Below are positions 9,540 through 19,028 of a DNA stretch of 22,394 nt, in pieces. Under the pieces are notes generated by a model that worked only from the letters and a program-made list of their open reading frames with translations, did no database searches and was not told the origin of the DNA. Position 1 is the stretch's first letter; each line of letters opens with the position of its first letter. Where the stretch lies: positions 1 to 22,394 of the forward strand of contig CAJNOQ010002845.1 of NCBI GenBank assembly GCA_905250885.1. The letters are read 5' to 3'. The position numbers and the translations under genes are program-made. Source of the DNA: Didymodactylos carnosus (lineage: Eukaryota; Rotifera; Eurotatoria; Philodinida; Philodinidae).

Positions 9540-11258
9540 TTATATATGTCTCGATAAACCCATATTTTGTCCTGATTGATTTGCACCTTTATTCATTCCA
9601 TCATTCAATAGTCCAATCATTCCTTGGCCAGCACGTAATTGTTCTTCACTAAAGTCACGTTGATTTGCTTCACTTTCTTTCACACCTAATACTGGACCTT
9701 TAAATCCTTTCTTTTGTGCCTATAATTTTAATGAACAACGTTGTTTAATTCACTATGACATACTACAGACACACACATATACTTACAGCACGTCCAAGCG
9801 CATGAACGGCTAATGTCACTTGTGGAATATTGCGTTTTTCAAATAAATCAACTGTTTGAAATAAATCAGAACTCAACACACCATACGCCAGTGCAGCTTT
9901 TTCTAAGAAAAGAGAAAGTAAATGACAGTTCGAGTGGCGATTTTCTTTTTCTTTTGTATGAATTCAGCTTACGAAAGGCTGCTACATTTTCTCTTAATTT
10001 GAAGTCGCCACCCGATGTTGTAATCTTGGGAACAGAATTCGGTTCTAGTTTATTCATCAATCTTAGTATAATACAATGAAAACAAAATGAGCATTTGTAC
10101 ACTTCTGTACACAATAAACTTTCTTACTTGCATAAAATAACACCGTTTTTGAGAGCATCCTCATACGAACCACTGGGAAATTTTTCTCCTATAATTGCTT
10201 CTATCCAGTGCTGAGCTTCATCATCCAAAGGAGTGCTGCGTTTAGCAGCCATCTAAGTAAGAAGAAAATAGATTCAAATAGGTTAAGATGGAAGTTTACG
10301 TTACGCATCACGCGATATACTCTGTTTTCTCTAGACCGAGTACGCTCAATACTAATGGCTGCATACATCAGCTGTGAACCTCTTCTGTATCTGCACTATC
10401 TTGTGTAACCATTTTTAACTTCATTTCATTAATTTTTGATAACGTTTTTTGAAATACTGCTGAGCACATGGCGTTCATTCAAATTAAGCGCGAAATAAGT
10501 GCAAGATATATAACGTAAGGTAAATAAGGCAAGATGTCACCATTAGAAAATTTGGTGCTTGCTCCACGCTGAACCAAATTGGATAAAAATTGGGCGCCAA
10601 ATGCAACATTAGTCGGTGAATCCGACAGCGGGTTCCTTATAATTACACCTTCACTTCTTTTTTGGCGTCGATCCAATGAGAAAAATAAAATTTAGGCAAA
10701 AACCACGTTGATTATGTCAACGCCAAAAAAGAAGTGAAGATGTAATTATAAGGGATCCGCTGTCGGATTCACCGACAAATTTTGCATTTGACGTCCAATT
10801 TTTATCTAATTTGGTCCAGCGCGGAGCAACCACCAAATTTTCTAATGTACACAAAAGTTTTTGTAGTCTATCCCCACTCGGACAGAAACTTATATTTAAA
10901 TTTGAAGTAATATATAGGCGAGAAGGATACTAAGCAAAAATTGCTCGAAATTTGGGTCTAGGAAACGCCAATTTCTATTTTCACTCAATATTTTAAAAAA
11001 GTTCTATTTCGATCATTCAGTAGACCTCGTGAAGTTGTACTAATAGGAAAAATCGAGACGAGTTCAGGTCAAAAATACATCAAATCTCTTAAAAATTGGA
11101 ATGTCAAGGCAGGTGTTATAAGATAAATGACTGTAAAAGGGAGAAAATAAGATAATAGTCACTAGTTTTGACTCTATTCTACATAGACAAATGTTCTATA
11201 TACTCACAGTTCGTTCTCGTTCCGCCAATGAACCATAGCTTGGTCCTTTATTCGCCAT
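9540..11258 (-). CDS. Muscle protein 20 / transgelin / calponin-like actin-binding protein, five exons
   Basis: Exons on the minus strand are 11208-11258, 10128-10252, 9973-10061, 9787-9902 and 9540-9719, totalling 561 nt (186 residues plus TAA). All introns are GT-AG: 955, 66, 70 and 67 nt, in phases 0, 2, 1 and 0. The start (AAAATGG context) opens MANKGPSYGSLAERERT, the typical N-terminus of transgelin/calponin-type proteins. A single calponin-homology domain spans about residues 27-130, with EAQHWIEAIIGEKFP, LKNGVILCKLMNKLEP, FQKAALAYGV and LFQTVDLFEKRNI. One calponin-like repeat lies at about 162-186 (IGLLNDGMNKGANQSGQNMG, ending RHI). Length matches the Mp20/transgelin family (about 185-200). 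Such proteins bind F-actin and stabilise thin filaments in the cytoplasm, commonly in muscle. Exon 2 begins exactly with ATG, so a shorter product from an alternative promoter is possible. The first intron is enlarged by a foldback insertion. All domains are intact; I consider the gene functional. Confidence 0.96.
10541..10847. mobile_element. Foldback element in intron 1 of the calponin-like gene
   Basis: Arms 10541-10668 and 10720-10847 (128 bp each) are reverse complements with about 12 mismatches and no net gaps; a 51-bp spacer separates them. Outer ends read CATTAGAAAATTTGG, inner ends TTCTTTTTTGGCG. No transposase and no clear target duplication are seen. The 65-codon open frame on the minus strand (10479-10676) is part of the left arm and not a gene. 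As intronic RNA it would form a long stem, but the splice sites of intron 1 are far from it (about 290 and 360 bp). Confidence 0.9.
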
Positions 11259-12239
11259 TTTTAAAACCGTGTAACAGCAAGTTAGAATATCACAAAGCAA
11301 AAAACAAGAAAAATGATGTTACTGTGCTCTTTGATAGTCTTTAAAACAAAAAAAAACAATGGAGAACAGAAAAAAGAAAGAAAACCGTTTTTTGTTTTCC
11401 TCTGTGCCGTCAATATTATTCAGGAAAAAAAGGATGAACACGTATGAGAGAGAAAAGAATTTTCTATATTTTGCGTTCCACACTTGATATCAGAGTATGT
11501 TAATAGAACCTATGACATAAATTGTCGAGAAAAAAAAAATACAAACGAATTATTTTTTCTCTATCATATGATATGGAATAATTTCCGTATATACATACAA
11601 GAAAAAATACTATTTTTCCAGTGTAACTAAAATATCCACCGCCCTCTAAGAGAAAAATTATTTTATGTTGGAAATGTACGTTATTTCTTTTTCTGTGTAT
11701 ATATTTGGTATTTCTCTTTCTATAAATACACTGACGTTATTATAACAAAATTTTTCTTCTATTTTTCTCATAATAACAGAAGTCCCGTGTTTCGATTGAT
11801 CCACCATAGAATAAAAGACATTAGAAAACAATTAAGTGAATTAGATAGTCATGGTACGGTTTAAAACGGAAAATTCAATAAAATAATGTTATAGATGAAA
11901 ATAAAACTGAATTGTCTATTTGATAGAGTTCTGTCGACTGACATATGAAAATAATAATATTTTCTGTTACTTGGACAGATGGTGTTCATAAGATACACAA
12001 GGCCATTTTGTTAAGCCATCACTACATTTTGGGTTTTATTGCGACAGTCTATGGTATTTTCAAAATTTAGAATATTGAAAAAAATTTATCTGATCGTAAA
12101 AGAATGATACAGCGCTTTTATCACACTAAAATAAAGTAATCCTGTATCAGCATGATATGATTCTTGAAGAATAAACTTATGTCTAGCGAACTGTGTTCAA
12201 CACTTTTTGGTTAAAGGATGTGACGAATAATTTTGAATA
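11259..12239. promoter_or_regulatory. Upstream region of the calponin-like gene, promoter not resolved
   Basis: The ~980 bp upstream of the start codon hold no gene. The sequence is T/A-rich with long T tracts near 11340-11560. A minus-strand GTATTTATAG (about 11714-11723) resembles a TATA or near-MEF2 site but misses the MEF2 consensus at one end. I cannot place the transcription start. Regulation by muscle factors is expected from the family, not shown here. Confidence 0.3.
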
Positions 12240-12487
12240 TATTACTATATTTTAGTCTACATCCACGTTCTCACAGCACCATAAAATGTAACTTGTACAA
12301 CTTTTATTCTCTATCTGTGCTTGTAACATTTACTCTAACTGATGGTGTTGAAGAAAAAAAATTTGTTATTTACATGCAGCTACCCGCAAGAATGCCAAAG
12401 ATTGCAAACATCGATAAAGAACGAAAGTTATACAGTCTATAATATATGTTGTCAGAGAACGTGGATGTAGACCAAATATAGAAATAT
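12240..12487. mobile_element. Small terminal-inverted-repeat element (~250 bp)
   Basis: GTCTACATCCACGTTCTC (12255-12272) is exactly complementary to 12455-12472. The match continues outward through CTATATTTT (12245-12253) against AAATATAG (12474-12481) with one gap. The ends are therefore at least 26-28 bp of inverted repeat around a ~180-bp core. The core contains part of a 69-codon open frame (12233-12442) with no recognisable motif. No clean target duplication is visible. It lies about 50 bp from a hAT transposase fragment, so it may be a deleted derivative or simply a neighbouring MITE. Confidence 0.7.
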
Positions 12488-12529
12488 GTTTACTGTTTCG
12501 ACGAAGCAATTATAATTTGTTTTCGTTTT

Positions 12530-12823
12530 TTTCGAGAAACGGCTGCCTATCTTGATCCACGTGCTCATGATATTATGACAAATAATAATAAAGAAGAAGC
12601 ACAAAAACTATTGGTAGACAAAATTTAAAATTCATTGTCATTTATCAATACTCTTGTCAATTCTAACGCAACAATCTCAACAATAATAATACTTTCCACT
12701 ATATCTACATCAACTGTTACCTCAATGTTAAAATCAAAAATAGAAAAACCAGCACATAATTGTGTTTTTAGTCTTGATCGATTGTCGACAACAGCAACGT
12801 CAAATAATACGCTAACACATTAA
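12530..12823 (+). pseudogene. hAT-family transposase fragment
   Basis: The plus frame reads F-R-E-T-A-A-Y-L-D-P-R-A-H-D-I-M, then KEEAQKLLVDKI and a TAA at 12626. The same frame reopens and continues to a stop at 12821 with SFINTLVNSNATIS, a serine/threonine-rich stretch and IEKPAHNCVFSLDRLS. The A-x-L-D-P-R block followed by an E-rich helix is typical of the middle of hAT transposases just before the C-terminal dimerisation region. Neither the N-terminal BED finger nor the C-terminal hATC domain is present, so this is a short internal relic. Family assignment rests mainly on the LDPR block. Confidence 0.55.
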
Positions 12824-12913
12824 CAGCAACTAAATAACTAAATTGACAGTTCTACAGCACAATAAAAAATTCACATTTAGCGGAAATAGTAAACAAGAAA
12901 TATTCAATAATCA

Positions 12914-14176
12914 ACATTACTATCTATCCCAAAACATATGGCACCCGATTGTTTTTTGAATAAATCAAAAAGAAAAACAGATAGAGACATGCAGTTTTCA
13001 GCAATCAAAAGACGACAGTTTAAGCTATATTTTCATAAGCACAAGCGCTTTTCAAAAAGATTCGAAAGATCGATTTCTTACAAGATCTTTGGAAAACGAT
13101 CTCCGATTGTTAGAATCTGACATACGAATCTATCATTTTTTTCCGAAGACAGATAGTCCAAAATGTCTGCCACAAAATAAGATCTAAACAAAAGTTTGGT
13201 TTTGATTGGTTCGGGCGCTACGGACCTTTTTCCCAAAGGCTTAGGACTTGTCTGTCGTTAGGTATGGATTGTCAGAAATGCATGAAAGCATACGTTATCG
13301 ACTATGGTGAATCTCATGGTAACATTTATTTTTCAAAATAGTTTCAGAAACCTAGTGAAAAAATATATTAAGTGAAATATTCAATTTTTGTCTATTTTTG
13401 AATAAAATTTAAAAATTCTTCACCCAGTCAAGATCTATCCAAATTATGTCACAATATCCAGATGTACTCTATTTCAGCTGTTCAGTACGATCTTTTTTAC
13501 TTGAGAATAGTAAAAAGCATTGTTGTACTTTGGAAGACTTCTGGAAAATCTTTTCAAAAACGAAAGTATTTCCTTTTGATTTCTAAAGCTTTTATTGGAC
13601 TGCATAGTATTGAACACTAAAACAGAATATATCTTGATATTCTGACGTAGTTCGCATCAATATTGACTAAGTTATGAGTTTCTAATTTTACACGACGATA
13701 TGCAAAAATGGGATATTTCACGTAATATAGCTTTTCACTAGGTTTCTGGAATTTTTTTGTATAACAAATGTTGCCACGAGGTACATCGTGGTCGATTACC
13801 TATCTTCTCATTCGCTTTCGAAATTACCACACCTACAGAAATATCGATCCTGGGACTCTCAGAAAAGCCGATGCCACGCACGCCTGAATCAGAAAAAATG
13901 AAGATGTACTTAGTCCCCGTTTTTGGAGAGGACGCTTTGGACTATCTATCTATGAAAAGAAACTGATAGGTTGTTATCTTAGTTTCTGGAGATCCGAAGT
14001 GATTTTCCAAAGATCTCACAGAAAACCGATCTTTCGAATGTGTTTGGGTTTTACTTATGAAAATATTGACTAAACTGTCCTCTTTTTATTGATGAAAATC
14101 GCGATCTTTAATTGTTCTTGAATTATTCGAAAAACAACCGGGTGTCTTGTATTTTGAAATGGACAGTAGTACATGT
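12914..14176. repeat. Old ~1.26-kb foldback element
   Basis: The two halves are diverged reverse complements, with paired positions summing to about 27,086-27,099. CCTAGTGAAAA (13351) faces TTTTCACTAGG (13732). TTCGAAAGATCG (13061) faces its complement ending at 14038. AGATCTTTGGAAAA (about 13083) faces 14006-14019. GGCACCCGATTGTTTTT (12940) faces AAAAACAACCGGGTGTC (about 14130-14146). Homology runs to the centre near 13,546, so this is one palindrome with almost no loop. Short open frames (12938-13120, 13757-13966) are spurious. It shares blocks with the foldback at 6035-7085 (CAGAAA..TGCAT, then ATCGACTATG..GAATCTCATGG at about 13300). Confidence 0.8.
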
Positions 14177-14625
14177 TTACTGTGGGACAGTTCTTAACTT
14201 CTTCGTTAAAACAAAGATTATTCATATGTATCTTAATATAGCTTTTTCTGTTTCTATATTATCTTTCAACAATAAAGAATATTTGATTGATCTACTAGAT
14301 AACGATACATGTTACAAGAAGCATTCTTGGTCTATGATCAAGATAGAATGATGTATAATCGTCACTTTTTGATACCGAGGGAAATCGATTTAGTTTCTGT
14401 TAAGGTATTAGTATATTATTTAACGATGCTGTTGTTGACAGTCTAAAAACACAATTAGCTTTTGGTGAGCTTTTTGAGTTTCGATCCCGATGAACTCTAG
14501 TGATTAATCAAAGAATTTGCATCTGAGAAAGAAAGTCTCCCATTCCATCTGAAATTATGTTATGTTTCTAGAACATATAAAATAGTTCTCACAAGCTACT
14601 ATAATTGCATTTTGTTGACAAAAAT
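14177..14625. other. Non-coding stretch, no gene seen
   Basis: AT-rich; the open frame at 14112-14351 starts inside the foldback and has no recognisable motif. Nothing else stands out. Confidence 0.4.
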
Positions 14626-14930
14626 CTATCTGAATTGTTTTTCAAATTTATTTAATATAATCAGTTTTATACAAGCTTCAACGCATTTCTTGTTGTCATT
14701 AGTTAGGTAATGTTTCAGTGAATGAAGCACAACATATGTCAATGGTTGAGTGGAGTATTTCTGTCTGAATAGCGTTTCACTTGAATCAATAAATTTGTCC
14801 ACAACTTTAGCTAAAATTAACAATATAATATAATCATCACGTAATGATTCCATCCTGTGTATTTTGGTTTCAATTCAGCACTTCCGTCTAGTTTTTTCAA
14901 TAAATATCCGATATAGTTTTGAACAACCAT
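14626..14930 (-). pseudogene. Unassigned coding remnant, frameshifted
   Basis: Two overlapping minus-strand frames look protein-like. The first starts at ATG 14930 and reads MVVQNYIGYLLKKLDGSAEL, then KPKYTG. The second starts at ATG 14853 and reads MESLRDDYIILLILAKVVDK and on for 75 residues, with balanced composition and amphipathic helices, to a stop at 14626. The natural join is around 14850, where the frame shifts, so I read it as one decayed coding segment. No GT-AG intron fits the join. I do not recognise the family; chance open frames are a real alternative. Confidence 0.3.
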
Positions 14931-16911
14931 GCTATTTTCAACATTTTATATGTCTAATTCCAACATATCTATACCAAAGGCAGTGACTGAAAAAATATTA
15001 AGGGTACTCTCGCTTGTTCTTGCCCCTCTTAAAAAGTGGGGAAGCCGATGTTTGATCGGAGTGATATTTATACCAGAGATAGGACATCGAAAAAGAAAAT
15101 CGATGTATTTTTTGCCCAGAATTTTCTGGCATGTTCTTTTATGGGTTTTCTGGAAAATTCTAGTTTCCATCTAGTCACATTACGACCTCTCGACAAAATG
15201 GTCCGATCGGGATGAAAATTTTACCACAAATACTTTAGATTCTATCTCACGTTCATTTTTTTTTCTTTTCGAAAAATATGCTTTCGTTTTTGAGATATTT
15301 GAAAAAGACTAAAAATCCTGTATAAAAAAAACGGTTTTTCTTTTAAGACCTTTCTCATACTTGTCAAAGTTGAAATCGAAAACACCTAAAAGAAACGAGG
15401 GACTATTGACGGGACTATAGAAAAGACGCATAGTGATAAAAACGGGTTTAGAACAATTATTCCTGGGGCCATTTGCTCGCGGACAGTTAACTAAATAAGC
15501 TTTTTCCACGTTCTCCTATTTTTTTGCCAATTATTTTTTCCTTCTGCACTCACTTTTTTCAGTGGTGATAGATTTTAAATGAATAATAGTGTTATTAGCA
15601 AATGTTCGATCGTCCTAAAAAGTTATTCCCATAGGGAACTGAATATGTTCTACAATCCAGTCAGATCAACAATTACTTTCTAGAAAAAGATTTTGACTTT
15701 AGAAAACCCGTTTTCCAAAAAACAGATCTTCAAAGGCTGAAAAGTAGTCTCGACTATCATATTCAGAATCAGTATCATCGGTTAGCTATAGTCAAGCGGT
15801 TTTCGTAAAAAAAGCGATTTTCACTAAGAAACGTTTCCTCGTGAGAATAAATGATTTTATTGCCACTTGTATTTTTTGGAGAACTTCACTAGTTTTTCAA
15901 ACATCTTCTCAAAACTCTGCTTCAGCAAAAGATTCTGGAACTCACTTTCAAATTAATTTTGAAACGAGAATTTTTTTTGAAAATGTTTTGTACAGTTGTG
16001 GTTGTGATATTATCGTGTATCGGGGCATAACTAGAATTTTAAACGTTTTTCCTACTCCTCTTCACCGGCGATCGAGAATGTGCTTTATATTCTCGTTAAT
16101 CTTGTTTTTGTATAGATAAATTTCATTACTGAATCAACCATAAATTTTAATGCATGTCAGTTGAGCATCGACATGATTAAAAGAAATAGTAGAATGAAAA
16201 GAGCCAGTAATTTTGTAAAACTGTCATTTGTTAAAATCCAAAGTCTAAAAGTCTTGTATGCTTTTCGATACACAAATTTAATATTTGTTATGGGTCAAAA
16301 TCAAGGTCTCTATGAATAGAAGCAGCGGTAAGTTTAAGTACCTTTTATCCAGTATAAAATGATTAGTTAATAATGAATATTTTAAATCAACATTAATTTG
16401 TGATTAACAAATAAATGTCAGGCAATATCCGGTGGCGGTGCAAAGCAGATGGAGTAGGGAAGCTGTAGTTCCAAAAATCGCAGTAAGTCCAAAAACGATA
16501 AAGTAAAATAGACAATACAAAACTCGCCATTTGTTTCATTTCGGAAGTACTGTTGTATAATCAGTTAGTGTTCTACCGAGTGATAGTACTTTCGTCACTG
16601 GAAAACAGAACTTTCGTCATGTGCCGAAAGAATATGCTAACGAAAGTGCTGTGAAACAGTCTACCTTGTTCAAGCTTTCTTCGATTCTGTGGCATTTCTA
16701 GAGCAAAGATAGCCGGATACTTAAGAGAACAGTAAATATGTGCGCAAAACCGATAAAGTTTGCCGAAAGTGGAGTAAACTTACTCCATTTTCCCACAAAA
16801 TTAGAGTAAATTTCCTGTACTTTTGGCTTCAATCGAAGCGAATTTCTGCGAAAATTTGTTGAATGCTAATATTTCTTTTTAATACAGCAGCACTCATAAT
16901 AGTTTTTATTT
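14931..16911. other. Non-coding stretch with repeat-like fragments
   Basis: Parts of 15060-15175 (for example GGGTTTTCTGGAAAATTC) resemble the TTTTCTGGA blocks in the two large foldbacks, suggesting a further fragment of that family. 15180-15230 (CTCGACAAAATGGTCCGATC) looks like another dispersed repeat. An 18-bp palindrome TGGAGTAAACTTACTCCA occurs at 16770-16787. Open frames at 14929-15174 and 15841-16119 have no motifs. Confidence 0.35.
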
Positions 16912-17058
16912 AATTATTATTTAATTAAAAACAATAATTTAATTAGTTTTTTCTCCTTTCGTGTTACAATTTTCTTGTATAGTATTTATGATTTGTATAT
17001 TCTTGAAAATGGTTGCATGAGCAACCGAAACGTTGAATATTTTAATTAAATAATAATT
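16912..17058. repeat. Inverted-repeat element with internal GAAAC hairpin
   Basis: AATTATTATTTAATTAAAA (16912-16930) is exactly complementary to 17040-17058 (19 bp). Just inside the right arm lies a compact fold: ATATTC (16997-17002) can pair with GAATAT (17035-17040). These enclose TTGAAAAT, then the stem GGTTGC-ATGA-GCAACC (17011-17026), then GAAACGTT. The layout recalls short hairpins with a GAAACG tail found near the ends of many invertebrate retroelements and, loosely, the CUGANGA/stem/GAAA core of hammerhead ribozymes, but two core positions differ. Element class is not established. Confidence 0.6.
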
Positions 17059-17186
17059 ACAAGTAGTGTTCGTCTGACGATTCACTCAGCCCATTGACTG
17101 TAAATAGATTGCAGTTGATTGCTGTACACTGTCTCAAGTTTCCATGAATCCAGATAAAGTGGCTTTGTCTGACGAGCCTCATGAAC

Positions 17187-17875
17187 TACTTAGGGCATAC
17201 CAAAAGTAATGACGTCATCACTTTATTTCCTTATAGAAAGCTTGAAGAAATTTTCTTTTTTATGCAATTACAGACAAAACGATGCTTTATTTTTCTATGC
17301 TATTTCATCACTATTCAACTAATATCATAACTATAAAATTTTCAAAAGAAAAAAAAAGAGCTGTTTCTTACCATATGTCATGGTTATGAATGCTGATATT
17401 TTTTAAATATGTTTTGATAGAAACATGGTAGAGAGCTACGGTTTTCACCATTGAAAAGAGGAGAAGAAGACGCATCGAACCGTATATAACAGATTTTTTA
17501 CCCGTTTTTTGTAAGGTTTTCAGTTGACTTTTAAAGAACAAACCTTTCTCGTGGGTTGTTGACAGTGAATTTTCAATAATCAGGTTCACATTCCAACCGC
17601 TGCTTTTTGCCAACCGTAAAAACCGCAGTTCTCTATCTTGTTTCTATGAAGAGTTATTCAAAAAATACTCACGAGCATTCATGTTACCATCACACATACG
17701 AAAGCAACAGGTCTTATCGAAATTTTATAATTATGATATTAGGTGAATAGTGATGAAATAGCATAGAAAAATAGAGCATCGTTTTGTCTGTAATTACATA
17801 AAAAAAGAAAATTTCTTCAAGTTTTTCTGTAAGGAAATAAAGTGATGGCGTCATTGTTTTGGTATGCCCTAAGTA
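17187..17875. mobile_element. Foldback/MITE-like element with 157-bp terminal inverted repeats
   Basis: Arms 17187-17343 and 17719-17875 are reverse complements at roughly 90-95% identity; the outermost 20 bases (TACTTAGGGCATACCAAAA) match nearly perfectly. The homology ends with TA on both sides, which would fit a TA target as used by Tc1/mariner-type elements, though two bases are weak evidence. The 375-bp centre encodes no recognisable transposase. An 81-codon open frame (17368-17613, minus) fills much of it, beginning A-K-S-S-G-W-N-V-N; I do not recognise it and it may be carried host sequence or chance. Confidence 0.8.
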
Positions 17876-18040
17876 TAGAGGAGTGAGAGGTGTCATACGT
17901 TTGAAATCAGACAGAATATAAGCGTTAAAATACAAAATTCAAGAGTTACTGTATAATTCTGTAGATTATACGAAAACCTATAGATATTCTGTTCTATGTG
18001 GTATTAGAAAAGTGCAAAACAAATCAATAGTTTTTCCTAG
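17876..18040. other. Short spacer, nothing seen
   Basis: AT-rich sequence between the foldback and the next dispersed repeat. Confidence 0.4.
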
Positions 18041-18166
18041 AATTCGACGAACTCCATTGAAGCCTATAGAAGTTTGTCAGTTTTATAGACGATGTTAGCA
18101 CACCGATAGACAAGACAAATTTGTATTTACTGAAATAAGACCATTGTCTTTCAGTCAATGGAAAAC
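18041..18166 (+). repeat. Dispersed repeat, copy A
   Basis: This segment is similar in the same orientation to 18685-18806. Both contain a GAATTC-type start, GTCAGTTTT / GTCATTTTT, an AGACA-rich stretch, and end with the identical 20 bases GTCTTTCAGTCAATGGAAAA (18146-18165 and 18786-18805). In copy A the end can form a hairpin (CCATTG-TCTTTCAGT-CAATGG). No coding content. Confidence 0.7.
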
Positions 18167-18499
18167 AAGTAATGGTCTTCCGGTGATCCGAAAACATGGG
18201 ATGTTTTAGGTACATGAAGAGAGCCATATGAAAACTCGTCATAGATTCCTAATAAATTGGAAACTTTCTAACACGAAACATAGAGTTCCCCATACAGTCT
18301 ATTGCTCACAGAACTGTCCTAATTCCGATAGAATTCTGAACTGCATATTCTCATCAATCGAGAGTTCCAAATTCTCGGAATTTTAAAGCATCAGAAATCT
18401 TAGCGATGGTCGATTTGAAATTTCTAGAATTTTTGCGATATTTCGAATACTTAGGAGCTTTCTTCGAAGTTCAAATTCGAATAACACACATCTCCATTT

Positions 18500-18590
18500 T
18501 GTTTCTTCACCCACTCACAATGTCCACCAATGCCCCCCTTCTCACGCCTTCTTCTTCCAATGCCCTTCCAATGCCTTCTTCTGCACTCAA
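18500..18590 (+). repeat. Pyrimidine-rich CCAATGCC patch
   Basis: A C/T-rich run in which CCAATGCC recurs three times (near 18527, 18558 and 18569) with CTTCTTC between. It reads as part of a 67-codon plus frame (18406-18609), but that frame has no motif. Likely a degenerate simple repeat. Confidence 0.55.
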
Positions 18591-18684
18591 ATTTGAAGAA
18601 AGCCGCTAAATGTCCCAGATATTCAACAATATTACATGAATACTATATGAAAGATTGTTTCGACTTAATTCAGATATTCCAATG

Positions 18685-18806
18685 AAAATTCCGTCCGAAT
18701 CTTAATTATTTGTAGAATTCTGTCATTTTTGTAGGTGATATTAATAGACAGACAGACAACACGAATTTCGGCTTATAAACCCATAGTCTTTCAGTCAATG
18801 GAAAAT
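18685..18806 (+). repeat. Dispersed repeat, copy B
   Basis: Second copy of the repeat at 18041-18166, 640 bp downstream in the same orientation. Here the AGACA-rich part is a short tandem (AGACAGACAGACAACACG, about 18746-18763), and the left half of the terminal hairpin has decayed (CCATAG instead of CCATTG). Confidence 0.7.
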
Positions 18807-19028
18807 ACAAATTATTATGAATGCTGCTGTATTAAAAAGATATATTCTCTCAAGATTATTAGCTCTAAATAGCAGTAATGTTCAGCTTTTACGTTTTTTC
18901 ATCTGACATTCTTTATATTACACACGAGTTATTTTGAAAATGATGTTGGCCGTTAAAAGAGGATTAACGCAATAACATTCCATCAATGAAAAAGTTGAGA
19001 AAAAATTTATCACGTATAGGATATTACA

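Noticed and set aside
9813..10114. Open frames of 88 and 82 codons, plus and minus, in the calponin-like gene
   Set aside because: The plus frame is antisense to exons 3-4. The minus frame is exon 3 read through its introns; the spliced model explains the sequence far better.
10479..10676. 65-codon minus-strand frame in intron 1
   Set aside because: It is the left arm of the intronic foldback; its complement in the right arm is interrupted differently and no domain is visible.
16997..17040. Functional hammerhead ribozyme
   Set aside because: The core departs from CTGANGA at two positions and no cleavage-site triplet with matching stems I and III could be placed; retained only as a structural curiosity.
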